DNA from: Cerrena zonata
Taxonomy: Eukaryota; Basidiomycota; Agaricomycetes; Polyporales; Cerrenaceae
Direction of reading: 5' to 3'
Assembly: GCA_038087015.1 (NCBI GenBank)
Contig: JASBNA010000023.1
Span: 533,650 to 597,649, forward strand
DNA length: 64,000 nt
A program made the position numbers and the translations under genes. Positions 53,541 to 63,438 of this stretch are shown here, in pieces (within the stretch, counting starts at the first letter, position 1; each line of letters begins with the position of its first letter). Under the pieces are notes generated by a model that did no database searches, was not told the DNA's origin, and was given only the letters and a program-made list of their open reading frames with translations.

Positions 53541-55353
53541 ATGAACTTTTTTTCATATTTAATTTTTCTTTCAATATTAACATATATTTCTGCATATCAA
53601 TTGAGTTCTTATGCTCCGTTTCAAGTATCCTGTCCCCATGATCAGAATTATACTCGAACTGCTGATTCGCTATCAAATGATGAAAAAACCTGGTTACAAG
53701 GACGTAAAAAAATTACCAATGAAAAGTTGATAAGCTTTTTGGAGTATGCAAATTTAGCTGATTTCAATCCGTCAGAGTTTATAAACAACTCTTCCATTGG
53801 TAATATCGGCTTGGCTTTCAGTGGTGGTGGTTATAGAGCTATGTTGGCTGGTGCTGGTATGTTGGCTGCGTTAGATGAAAGAGTCGATGATGCTAATGTA
53901 AATGGGCTAGGTGGACTTTTACAAGCTTCCTCTCACGTAATTGGTTTGCTGGGTGGAAACTGGTTAACTGGTACTGTTTTCATGAACAATTTCACCTCGG
54001 TTCAGGATATCTTAAGTAGTGATCTGCTATGGCAATTGGAGAATTCGATTTTGAATCCTGGTGGCTTGGATCTTGTTGATACTATCCAATATTATCAAAA
54101 CATCAAAGATGACCTTGATGCTAAGGGAAGAGCAGGATTTGAAGTGACTATAACAGATACTTGGGGTAGAGCTTTATCAGATCAATTTTCAGCTGATACC
54201 AAAGATAATGGTGCTTCTGCTCGCTGGTCAGATATTGCAAATAGTCAACTTTTTGAAACCTTTCAAACCCCATTCCCTATTTCTATAGCTAACGCTAGAT
54301 ACCCCAATAACCTCATAATAAACTCCAACTCCACCATTGTTGAAGTAAACCCTTTTGAAGTTGGTTCCTGGGACCCTTCCTTGTATCAATTTACTCCAAC
54401 AAAATATTTGGGTACTAAACTTTATAATGGGGCTGCTAATGGGTCTTGTATCCGAGGTTTTGATAATGCTGGCTTCATTATTGGAACTTCCTCCTCCCTT
54501 TTTAACTCCATTCTTACTACCATTAATACTGAGTATATTCCTGTTGCTGCATCAGGTATTGCTAAATGTGTTTTACAAGATATCGCCAAAACCGATGAGG
54601 ATATTGCTGCTTATAAACCAAATCCTTTTTATCACACGAAGACTGGCTACTCTGCTGATCTATCCGACCATGAAACTTTAGCTTTAGTAGACGGTGGTGA
54701 AGATAAGGAAAACGTTCCATTCTATCCACTTCTTCAACCAGAGCGTAATATGGATGTCATATTCGGTTTCGATGTTTCGTCTGATACCGACCAACACTGG
54801 CCCGATGGTACTGCCTTAGTCAGTCCTTACGAGAGACAATTTTCCGATCAGGGTAATGGTACAGTATTCCCTTATGTTCCAGACCAAAGAACTATCCTTA
54901 ATCTTAACCTTACTGCAAAACCAGCTTTTTTTCGGTTGTAATGCCAAAAATTTGACTTCATTAGGTGGTGGAACAAACACTCCTCTTATAGTTTATACCG
55001 CAAATAGACCATTCACTGCTTGGTCTAACACTTCTACTTTTAAATTGAGCTATCAAGAATGGGAAAAGAGAGGTATGATTCAGAATGGGTATGAAACAGC
55101 TACAAGATTGAACGGTACTTTAGATAAAGATTGGCCAGCGTGTGTTGGCTGTGCTATAATAAGAAGAGAACAAGAAAGACAAGGTCTTGAGCAATCGGAT
55201 CAATGCAAAAAATGTTTTGAAAAATACTGTTGGGATGGTACAATTGATGATCATGAAGTTCCTGGTGTTAATTTCACTGATGAAGGGATCACATCTGGGA
55301 ATAACGAAAGCGGAAATAGAACCCTTACTAAATTCAGAGATAATTTGCTTTAA
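53541..55353 (+). CDS. Secreted phospholipase B (one apparent frameshift)
   Basis: About 603 residues after discounting one extra T. It removes both acyl chains from glycerophospholipids at the cell surface or outside. It has a signal peptide (MNFFSYLIFLSILTYISA). The catalytic Arg lies in IGLAFSGGGYRAMLAGAG. The nucleophile motif, GLSGG in the family, is encoded GGT TTG CTG GGT GGA: CTG at 53949-53951 must be read as Ser. The catalytic Asp is in LVDGGEDKENVPFYPLL. Near 54925-54931 a T7 run should be T6; the true continuation is KPAFFGCNAKNLTSLGGG, with paired Cys to the end. No hydrophobic tail, so not GPI-anchored in this reading. Symbol PLB-type; number withheld. Confidence 0.9.
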
Positions 55354-55364
55354 TATATAGACAG

Positions 55365-56357
55365 TTAAAAGTCAACTTCAAGACCGGGACAAAGACGTAA
55401 TAACTCGGCTCCAATTGTAATGTCCATTATACTCAAGCCCACTAATTTACAAAGAGTTATATTGGATTCGTTTGCATCCTTTCCTTGATAAAAGTCATAA
55501 ACTTCTACTAAATTTTCTTCTTTGACATTATTTTGAATAAGCTCACCAGCTTCGTGACCAGCATGTTCTTTTGAATCAACGATAATCTTTCTGTTTGACT
55601 CAAGGATATTGCCGACTATTTTACGGTCAACCTCTGTCATATGAGGTTTATAACTTCCGATAACTGATATGTAGATTTTCTTATTAGATTGGTCGATATA
55701 TTCCTTAAGAATTCCTGGGGATGTAGTTGGAACACAACCGTACACTATGGATACTTCCTTGTAAGCGTTTTTGATCGAGTCGCTATCATCTGCAGGGACA
55801 GGGGTGAATTTAACTTTTTCATACTGGTGGGAAAGTGAAAAACAAAGGGCTTCAGCTTTAGACAAGGTTCTATTACAAATGAAAACTTCATTGATGGAAT
55901 TTGAATAAAGTATTAGAGTTAATTTTATGTGCCAGTATGCTTGAGCTCCAACACCGTTCACAAAGATTTTCTTAGGAATTGAATATTCGTCCTTTGAATC
56001 AAGGGGTAAAACTTTCACTAATGGGATAGTTGAACATAAGGCTGTTCTAAAAGCAGTGACGATTGCACCATCAATAAGACCAATTGGCGCTCCGTCAATA
56101 GGGTCAATGATCAATGTTGCTCCTTTGAAACCACTCGGAGAGCCGGTAATTAGTTTCATACCAACATCAGACCCTAATGAAGGCATGAACAAATGAGTAG
56201 TATTGCCTTTGGACGAAACAGTTCGAGGTGGAATTATAGAAGGATCCTCTTTATATTGTTTCAAGGCACCCAACATAACATTTTGGAAACCGTGAATACG
56301 ATCTGGGGTTAGATAATTCAAGAAGGAATCAATTGCTTTGGATCCTAGGAGCTTCAT
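55365..56357 (-). CDS. Ornithine cyclodeaminase / mu-crystallin family protein
   Basis: 330 residues from the ATG at 56357 (MKLLGSKAIDSFLNYL). Family members convert ornithine to proline and ammonia or reduce cyclic imines with NAD(P)H. Visible: the substrate region VGMKLITGSPSGFKGATLII with its Lys, DGAIVTAFRTAL with its Arg, the dinucleotide loop VNGVGAQAYWHIKL (G-x-G-x-x-A), and IVDSKEHAGHEAGEL with the conserved Asp. Convergent with phospholipase B (11 bases). Which member reaction it catalyses cannot be decided. Confidence 0.82.
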   Translation of the reverse strand: MKLLGSKAIDSFLNYLTPDRIHGFQNVMLGALKQYKEDPSIIPPRTVSSKGNTTHLFMPSLGSDVGMKLITGSPSGFKGATLIIDPIDGAPIGLIDGAIVTAFRTALCSTIPLVKVLPLDSKDEYSIPKKIFVNGVGAQAYWHIKLTLILYSNSINEVFICNRTLSKAEALCFSLSHQYEKVKFTPVPADDSDSIKNAYKEVSIVYGCVPTTSPGILKEYIDQSNKKIYISVIGSYKPHMTEVDRKIVGNILESNRKIIVDSKEHAGHEAGELIQNNVKEENLVEVYDFYQGKDANESNITLCKLVGLSIMDITIGAELLRLCPGLEVDF

Positions 56358-57242
56358 TCTTTGGTGTCTTTGAAGAGAAGTATTCAAAGATGTTACTTTA
56401 TTATGAAGTCAATGAAGCGAAAATTTGCGATCTCCGGAACCGGAGTTTTTTTTTTTTTATCGTGAAACCTTAGTTAAAACTCGAACTACCAAACCTTACA
56501 ATAGTACAGACGGCCCCTAGTGTATCTTGTAGAGTAAGCCTTGTTCAAAGATCGAGCACTGGTAATGCTTCTCACCAGCCAAGTATGAGACCGTACTTGC
56601 CTATTTGACTAATAGTAGGTGCTAATCATCACCTCTACCAGAACAATCCCTTCGTTTCTGAACTCCTTAAGAGCTTGACTACCCTTTCAAACGAGATAAT
56701 CTCTTTGATGGGGGTAATTAAAGGGAAAACAGTAGGTTACCGAAGAGTTTAATGATGTTTCTACCTTTTTTCATATTTTTGTAAAAAATCCTGCCAAAGT
56801 GATATATTGGGTTTAACAAACCTTAATTCTTTTGGGGAAAACCAGAACATTTAATCAAAGATTGAAAAACTCTGAAAATACTGAGTAATTCTTCAAAGTA
56901 TTTTAATGTTATGGGATACCTTTAAGAATATCTATTCGACTTGAGGAAAATCACTAAACCTTGTTTATCTACTGAATACTTTGAAATTTTTCAAAGATTA
57001 TAAGAGCAAACGTGCCATTTCTTGCAGCTAGAGATGAGTGAAAACTGACTGGTGTGCGTATACTTGTTATCAAGGTATATATTTGCAGCCGTGGCCATCG
57101 GAGTTGCAACGAAAAGAGTAGTTCCGTTGCCCGTTAAGTTGTCGTGCATCTCAAAGGAACAGTTGCTTTCTCTTTTCCCTAGATTTTCAAATAAATTCAT
57201 TTCTTCCAGTCTTACTACCGTTCAATTGAATTATGCATAACA
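56358..57242. other. Divergent intergenic region
   Basis: 880 bases between the cyclodeaminase-like and SDR starts. It includes a T run (about 56446-56459) and repeated CTTTGAA/TTCAAAG words (56855-57000). No gene seen; the frame at 56991-57240 is not protein-like. Confidence 0.5.
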
Positions 57243-58109
57243 ATGAACAAAGATTCGAGTTTCACCTGGATTCCTAAGAAGCTTTCTGATTTGAGATTGT
57301 CCGTGCTCATCGTCGGTGGTACTGGAGGTCTTGGGAGGGCAATCAGCCGTGCCTTACTGGCTGCTGGTGCTGATGTAACTGTTGTTGGTAGAACCTTTAA
57401 GGACGAAGATACTAAGATCAAGTTTGTCAAAGCAGACCTTAGTAGTATCAAAGAGTCCGAGAAAACAGCTCGTGAACTAGATGTTTCAAATACCGATATT
57501 CTTCTCTTTACTACTGGTATTTTTGCTGCTAATTCAAGACAGGAAACTGCAGAAGGCTTAGAACGTGATATGGCTACTAGTTATTTGAACCGTTTGGTAA
57601 TGCTTCGTATTTTGGTGCCAAAATTGAAAAAAACTAGTGCTCTTGGATTTGCCCCAAGAGTTTTTCTCATGGGATTTCCTGGTAATCAACAATTAGGTAA
57701 TATCAACGATTTGAACCTGGAAGGGAAATATTCAATGTGGCAGGCCCATATGACCACGGTGGCTGGTAATGAAGCTTTAATTTATGACAGTGTTGATAAA
57801 TACCAAGGGGTTCATTTTTACGGCTTGAACCCGGGACTTGTCAAAACTGGTATCAGAAATAACTTATTGGGTGAGAACTCTTGGGTATCTTCAATGATTG
57901 AGTCTTTGATCGGATGGTTTACCCCAACTCCAGAGGGCTACGCAGACAAGATTAGTCCTATCTTGATTGCTCCCGAATTAGAAAAGCGTAATGGAGGTAT
58001 TTTTGATAACAAAGGTAATGCCCTTTTCCCTTCTAAAGGTATGACCACAGAATATTCTAAGAAGTTTGTTACCGAGTCGGAAACTTTACTTAAAAACAAG
58101 GGCTTATAA
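57243..58109 (+). CDS. Short-chain dehydrogenase/reductase-like protein
   Basis: 288 residues. The N-terminal Rossmann fold has the cofactor loop VGGTGGLGRAISRAL and VVGRTF, then KADLSS. The central part (LLFTTGIFAANSRQETAEGL) replaces the usual NNAG with TTGI. The active-site region is YSMWQAHMTTVAGNEALIYD: Tyr is present but the +4 position is Gln, where active SDRs carry Lys. GLNPGLVKTGI matches the PG motif. It may use an altered mechanism or be a non-enzymatic relative. The frame is intact, with an ATG start. Confidence 0.78.
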   Translation: MNKDSSFTWIPKKLSDLRLSVLIVGGTGGLGRAISRALLAAGADVTVVGRTFKDEDTKIKFVKADLSSIKESEKTARELDVSNTDILLFTTGIFAANSRQETAEGLERDMATSYLNRLVMLRILVPKLKKTSALGFAPRVFLMGFPGNQQLGNINDLNLEGKYSMWQAHMTTVAGNEALIYDSVDKYQGVHFYGLNPGLVKTGIRNNLLGENSWVSSMIESLIGWFTPTPEGYADKISPILIAPELEKRNGGIFDNKGNALFPSKGMTTEYSKKFVTESETLLKNKGL

Positions 58110-58336
58110 TGAGTTTCATTTTTTTTCTTTGATTATAATTTATATATTTTACTTTATGACATTAATGAAAATTGATTTTTCTTAGAATTATCTGTAGTTC
58201 TAGAGAAATTTTGCATCAAGTAGCAATTTATTTGAAAAGAGAAGGGTAAGTGCTTAAAGAAATTCTCACCCTATGGAAAGAGAGAAGAAACCATTTGGAA
58301 AATAAAAATCGAATTGGAATATCACAATAGAAGTCA

Positions 58337-59950
58337 TTAATGAGTTTCGAAGCCGTACTTCTCGACCAAATTCCAGTAGGTTGAAGAAGAGTCTTTTCTG
58401 AACTTTTTACCAAAAATAATCATCAAGAAAGTAGTAGCCCAGAGTGCTACACCAATACATCCAATCTCAACATATAAGTTTTGAGTTCCAGAATTTTGCA
58501 ACCACGGTGTAACTGCATAACCAAAACCAAAACCAATTGTATTTCTGATTATAATCATTGTAACAAGGCCATCACCGGAAACTTCTTTATAAGAATCAAT
58601 AATATAGTTAATTGCAATAGTACTGCCAATGGGGAAAGTTGAGCAGATCATAGCCATTCCAAAAGCTAATCCAATCCAGTGAATCCCTTGTCCAGCACCG
58701 ATCCCAAATAAGAAACAACCGAAAGGATGAATCAACAAAGGAATTATAGCAAAATATAATTTTGATTCAGGCTCTCTGAGTCCAACGCCTTTTCTAGCTT
58801 TATATATAGCAAACTTATCTCCAAGGCTCCCAGCCAAAAAAGTACCTATCATTATACCAACTACGGGACTTAAGAAGAACACACCAATCATGTTTGCAGA
58901 AAAATTATAAGGAGCAGCAGAAAGAACAGAAGATATGGTTGAGTTAACAATAGTATACCATGCAACAACATTACCAGCAGTTAACCCACCAAAGAAAACA
59001 CTTGGAAACCTAAGAAGATAGAAGGGCATCCATAAGGACTGCAACACCGTGTTTTTTTGTCTTGAATCACGGGCACCCCAAAACTTAAGTTTTTGAAGAT
59101 ATGTTTTTCTTGTTTGTTGAGTTTCTGATGAATCATCAACGTTTTCAACATTTACATCAACTTTATCTTTTTTATCATTTTCGAGGCTTTTGGTACTTTT
59201 AACATCATCAAGTTTACTCAATTCTAATTGAGGATCTCGATAATAAAACGTTTCTTCTAAGAAGAAGAATAAAATGATAAAAATTGTTCCGGATATTATC
59301 GAAGCAATATATTGGATCCATTGCCATCCATAACGGTCTGCAATAAAACCAGTTGCTACACCTGATAAAAATGGCGTCGTGAACAAGGTATAGACATACC
59401 AGGATATCCATGAAGCTCTTTCATGAGCAAAGAAAATGTCAGACATACAAACTTCAATTAAAGTTTCGGCAGGTCCAAAGAAACAACCAATGATAATCCT
59501 ATTGGCATACCATTCACCAACACTTTTTGCCTTACCAGCCCAAACTGAACAGAGAGTACACCCTAGCAAACAAATCAAAAGAACTGGTCTTCTTCCGTAA
59601 TTAAGACCTAATCCTTGCCAAACAAGATTCAGATAACCAAAAAACAAGTATAAAACCCCTTGACCACTATTCAAGACAGAAAGAGGAATCCCAGTATCCT
59701 CTTGAATCACCAATAGAACTGGTGAAAGAGCAAGAGTTAAAATATCAAAAGCGAAAACCGTCCATAACAATAAAACTGCAATAGCATATTTTTTGCGTTT
59801 ACTCCAACGAAGTGGATCGTCAGGATTCAGCGTTGGTTGCGGAATAAGAACAATATCATCCCCATCTTCGTGCTCGACATTCTAAGTCCCTTCGATATCA
59901 ACCAAATGGACAGTACCGGGGATTCCTTTTTCTTCAATATTTGAGCTCAT
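58337..59950 (-). CDS. MFS transporter of the DHA1 family, HOL1-like (one in-frame TAG)
   Basis: 537 codons from the ATG at 59950 to the TAA at 58337, with an in-frame TAG at 59882-59884 (codon 23). Upstream of the stop: MSSNIEEKGIPGTVHLVDIE; downstream: DDIVLIPQPT then NPDDPLRWSKRKKYAI. Both are typical of the N-terminus of HOL1-like carriers, so the frame is continuous across the stop. About 12 membrane segments follow, with GYLNLVWQGLGLNYGRRPVL (MFS loop motif) and ADRYGWQWIQYIASI. S. cerevisiae Hol1 carries polyamines and cations; the substrate here is inferred. A later start would leave out the conserved NPDDPLRWS block. Confidence 0.72.
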
Positions 59951-61513
59951 TTCGTTTAGACTTACATGATTGCAAAATTTCTAAAATCTAGTTTCAACAG
60001 GGTCTTATAAATGAGTTGAAGATTATTAATACCTCAGACTAAGATTATTAATTCTCTCAGCTAACCATTATATATTACTAATTGAACATGTTATTGTTTG
60101 CCCATCAAGAGTGAAGAATCAACTAAATTCAAGCATTTAATGAACAAAACGTTGTGAAAACACAATTGTGTATTTTATTTTTGATTGCGAATTTTATTTT
60201 TTTAATGGCGAATTTGCTGCTTTTTCACAATTGGAGTTAAGCTATTCAGTTTATACTGTATTTTGACATTTGTAATCAATGTGTCTTTCCACAACTGAGT
60301 CTGGATAATGTAGCTTAACACCTTGAAAGATTTGTAATATTTCAAGTTTACTGGAAATACCGTATTCCTTTCGCCAAAGTTCGAATGTTTTGGGGGTACG
60401 GCTGATAAGCTTTTACTAAACCGTTAATAAGATCCAAATCAAAAAGGGCTAACTAGACATGTATTCTGGTGGTCTCTAATTTGTAAATGTTACTAATGGT
60501 ACTACAAGAATGTCCTCTTGCTTCCTAACAACTCTTAGTGGTCCAAACTCCTGTTTCAGCAGATTTCCGTGGAACAGTATTTGATATGGTTTAGGCGAGC
60601 CCATCTTCTATTGTTGACGGCTAAAGATAGCCTATTATTCAAGGCAAGGGCAACGGTATGCACATAACAATAGAATATTCTCAATTGAATATAAAATATG
60701 CCACCCTTAACAGTGGCTTTCGCTCGCAATTTTATTCTATCTTGTAGTAACCCATAGCTGAGGAAACCATGAACTAAATAAGACAAAGCTTGGAAAACAG
60801 CGTTTTCTTATTTTTCAGAGCAAAAATCACAACTTTCATTGGGGCCCTCTTGGATTCGTTCACGTTTTCAAGTTTCCAAAAGTTTTTGGGGATCCACCAA
60901 AGAGAGAACTTATATCTTTTTTTTTCTAAAGCTAATCCTTATAAACCACAACTATTTCAACTGTTTTCAAGCCTTGCTTGCTTTGAAGTTGGTTGGCTTC
61001 TTTTGTATAAAAAGGCTGCAAAACCACTGTGAGAATAAGAGGTACGGATGTTAACTTAGGGCTGATACTCTTCTTGGTTGCACCCAAAGCTTATCGTGAA
61101 TCCAATAAGTATAGGTGAGTGATGTAATGAAGTTCATCATTAAGTTAATTTGTGGGGATGTACTAGGAAAGTATATACAAAAATGACCACTCACACTCGT
61201 AATTCTTTTACAAATTTGTTCCCAAACCAAGATCCAGCTGAACCAAAGAGACATTCACTTTTTATGAAACTAGCTAAAGACGGTTGAAGAAGCCGTACCA
61301 TGTGAAGTATGAACAAATGTGAAAGTTGCTAGCCTAAAAGTAGTTAGAATAAAGTTGTTAGCATGAATTTGTTAGCGTGAAATTTGTTAGTGCTGAAATT
61401 CCGTCGGAAAACAGACTCATTAAATTCCGTTATAATAAATTCCGCTATCGAGTAGGGTTTATATAAACCACGGTGAATAACTTGAATTGGCTTGAAATAA
61501 TTCAGACTACAAG
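59951..61513. other. 1.56-kb gene-free region
   Basis: Divergent spacer between the transporter and the second ureohydrolase. GGTACGGATGTTAAC (61041-61055) is a variant of the recurring motif. GTTAGC/TTGTTAG words cluster at about 61327-61390, and AATTCCG occurs three times at 61397-61443 (TGAAATTCCGTC, TAAATTCCGTTA, TAAATTCCGCTA) near the ureohydrolase start. Short frames here do not look like proteins. Confidence 0.5.
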
Positions 61514-62920
61514 ATGAATTTACTTTTATTAATAGCTATTGTGTCCAAGGTTACACTTTCTTATTGTGCCTCAGTTGATTATAGTCAAGCACCTTTATTG
61601 TTGGAATACGATGAAAAGAGCTTTATTGATTCCATTTATGGGGAACTAGTGGAATCAGAAGAATCGAAGAAGCATAAGGAAACATTGCTTAGGGAAGGTG
61701 TTAAACAGTTTAAGTATCCAGATACAGGGTACGATGTAAATCAATTGGAATCAATGTCATTTATAGAAACTGTTAACTTTATGCAATCAATTGATACTCA
61801 ACAAATGATGCGTCGTAAATCTCATGAAGCTTACATGAAATACCAGCTGAAACTTAAGTTACCACATCCTGATGATACTTCTGACATTACTGATGATAAT
61901 CCTAACTTATTTGGGGGCATTGTGACTTTTGCTAGAGCTCCACATTTTGATTGCTTTAGTCCAATCAATGATGATAAGATCATTGATATTGCAATAGTGG
62001 GTAGTCCATTTGATACCGGTACTTCATTCAGACCTGGTGCCAGAATGTCACCAGAGGCTATACGTTCTGCTTCAAGAAGACTTGGTTTAGGTTTGACTCC
62101 AGTCAGAGGAAATGGTCCAGATTCGAAACTTTCAAAAATTGATCCATATAAAAGCAATTTCACTATAATTGACTGTGGTGATGTGCCAATGACCCCCTTT
62201 GATAATAGAATTGCTTTAAATCAATTATACAGAGGTGAAAGGTCAATTCATAAACATAAATCCACGAAGAATTCCAAAAAAATACCTAAAATAATTACTC
62301 TTGGTGGTGATCATACCATTACTTTAATGGCTTTAAAATCAGCTTATGAAAAATATGGAGAAATAGCGGTCTTACATTTTGATAGTCATATTGATACTTG
62401 GGATCCAAATGTATTAGGGGGAGGTATTTCTGATTACATGTCATTGAATCATGGAACTTTCTTACATTATGCTGCAGAACAAGGATACCTTGCCAAAGGT
62501 TCTTGTTCACATGTTGGTTTAAGAGCTCCATACATCAATGCAAATTATGATCAAGATCATGATGAAGCTTTTTGTGGTTTTAAAAAGTTTTCAGCTAGAG
62601 ATATTGATAATTTTGGTATTAAGGAATTATCAAAAAGACTAAAGGCAATTGTAGGTGATAAACCTGTTTACATCACGGTGGATATTGATGTATTGGACCC
62701 CAGTTATGCTCCAGGTACTGGAACAATGGAAATCGGTGGTTTACTGACCAGAGAATTGCTTACACTTTTAGACTCTCTTGAAGGAATCAATTTGATTGGT
62801 GGTGATATCGTAGAGGTTTCACCTCCATATGACTCCAATAGTGAAATCACCTCTTTGGCTGCAACAAGTGTTGTTGATTCTTTATTAGGGCTCATGGTTG
62901 TAACTGAAGTTGAAATTTAG
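61514..62920 (+). CDS. Secreted agmatinase-type ureohydrolase, copy 2
   Basis: 468 residues with a signal peptide (MNLLLLIAIVSKVTLSYC). Ureohydrolase signatures: GSPFDTGTSFRPGARMSPEA, GGDHT, FDSHIDTW, and DIDVLDPSYAPGTGTMEIGG. Metal ligands are complete. A 110-residue N-terminal extension precedes the catalytic domain, with the FGGIVTFARAPHFD entry block typical of secreted fungal agmatinase-like proteins. It is clearly diverged from copy 1 at 43376, so not a recent duplicate. The expected reaction is urea release from agmatine or a similar guanidino compound. Confidence 0.86.
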   Translation: MNLLLLIAIVSKVTLSYCASVDYSQAPLLLEYDEKSFIDSIYGELVESEESKKHKETLLREGVKQFKYPDTGYDVNQLESMSFIETVNFMQSIDTQQMMRRKSHEAYMKYQLKLKLPHPDDTSDITDDNPNLFGGIVTFARAPHFDCFSPINDDKIIDIAIVGSPFDTGTSFRPGARMSPEAIRSASRRLGLGLTPVRGNGPDSKLSKIDPYKSNFTIIDCGDVPMTPFDNRIALNQLYRGERSIHKHKSTKNSKKIPKIITLGGDHTITLMALKSAYEKYGEIAVLHFDSHIDTWDPNVLGGGISDYMSLNHGTFLHYAAEQGYLAKGSCSHVGLRAPYINANYDQDHDEAFCGFKKFSARDIDNFGIKELSKRLKAIVGDKPVYITVDIDVLDPSYAPGTGTMEIGGLLTRELLTLLDSLEGINLIGGDIVEVSPPYDSNSEITSLAATSVVDSLLGLMVVTEVEI

Positions 62921-63438
62921 TATGTCGCTTGGAGTATCCCAAAGCGGTAAGACAATTCAAAAATTCCGTTGAGAATCTTTACTAATATGAAGTAAGAATT
63001 TGCAACCAAGTCTGATTAACGTTATAGTTACATATGTATATATACATAGTTATTTAATGATTGAATCTTCTATATTTCTAATGTTTGTATGTAACATCCC
63101 AACTTATGTTTGATATCTCACGCCTGTCATCAACTCTATGGGACCCACCGATAACAACTATCACAACAAGTATCTTATAAGCAACGACCTTACTTTTTGG
63201 GGGAGTCAGAATATATGGTCATATACTACGCTGATGATGGACAGGAAAAAAAAAGTATGTTACTTACCAGCATTCTACTTATTTAGTAAACTGGGAGAGA
63301 TGATTGTTGATAAAATTAAACAGAACAAAAAGAATTTTAGGGAGACGCTAAATGCATTGAGATGTAATTCCTATCCTCATAAATAATAAATTGAGTACAG
63401 TCTTTAGATGAAGCTATTGACTGTGGTAATCAATCATT
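62921..63438. other. Intergenic region
   Basis: 520 bases between co-oriented genes. An 82-codon frame at 63138-63386 exists, but I cannot support it as a gene. TATGTATATATACATA (about 63032-63047) is a palindromic AT stretch near the 3' end of the ureohydrolase. Confidence 0.45.

Noticed and set aside
60790..61054. Two overlapping Phe-rich frames
   Set aside because: T-rich intergenic DNA read in two frames; no protein features.
63138..63386. 82-codon frame before the last F-box gene
   Set aside because: Has an ATG but no recognisable domain and atypical composition; not enough to call a gene.
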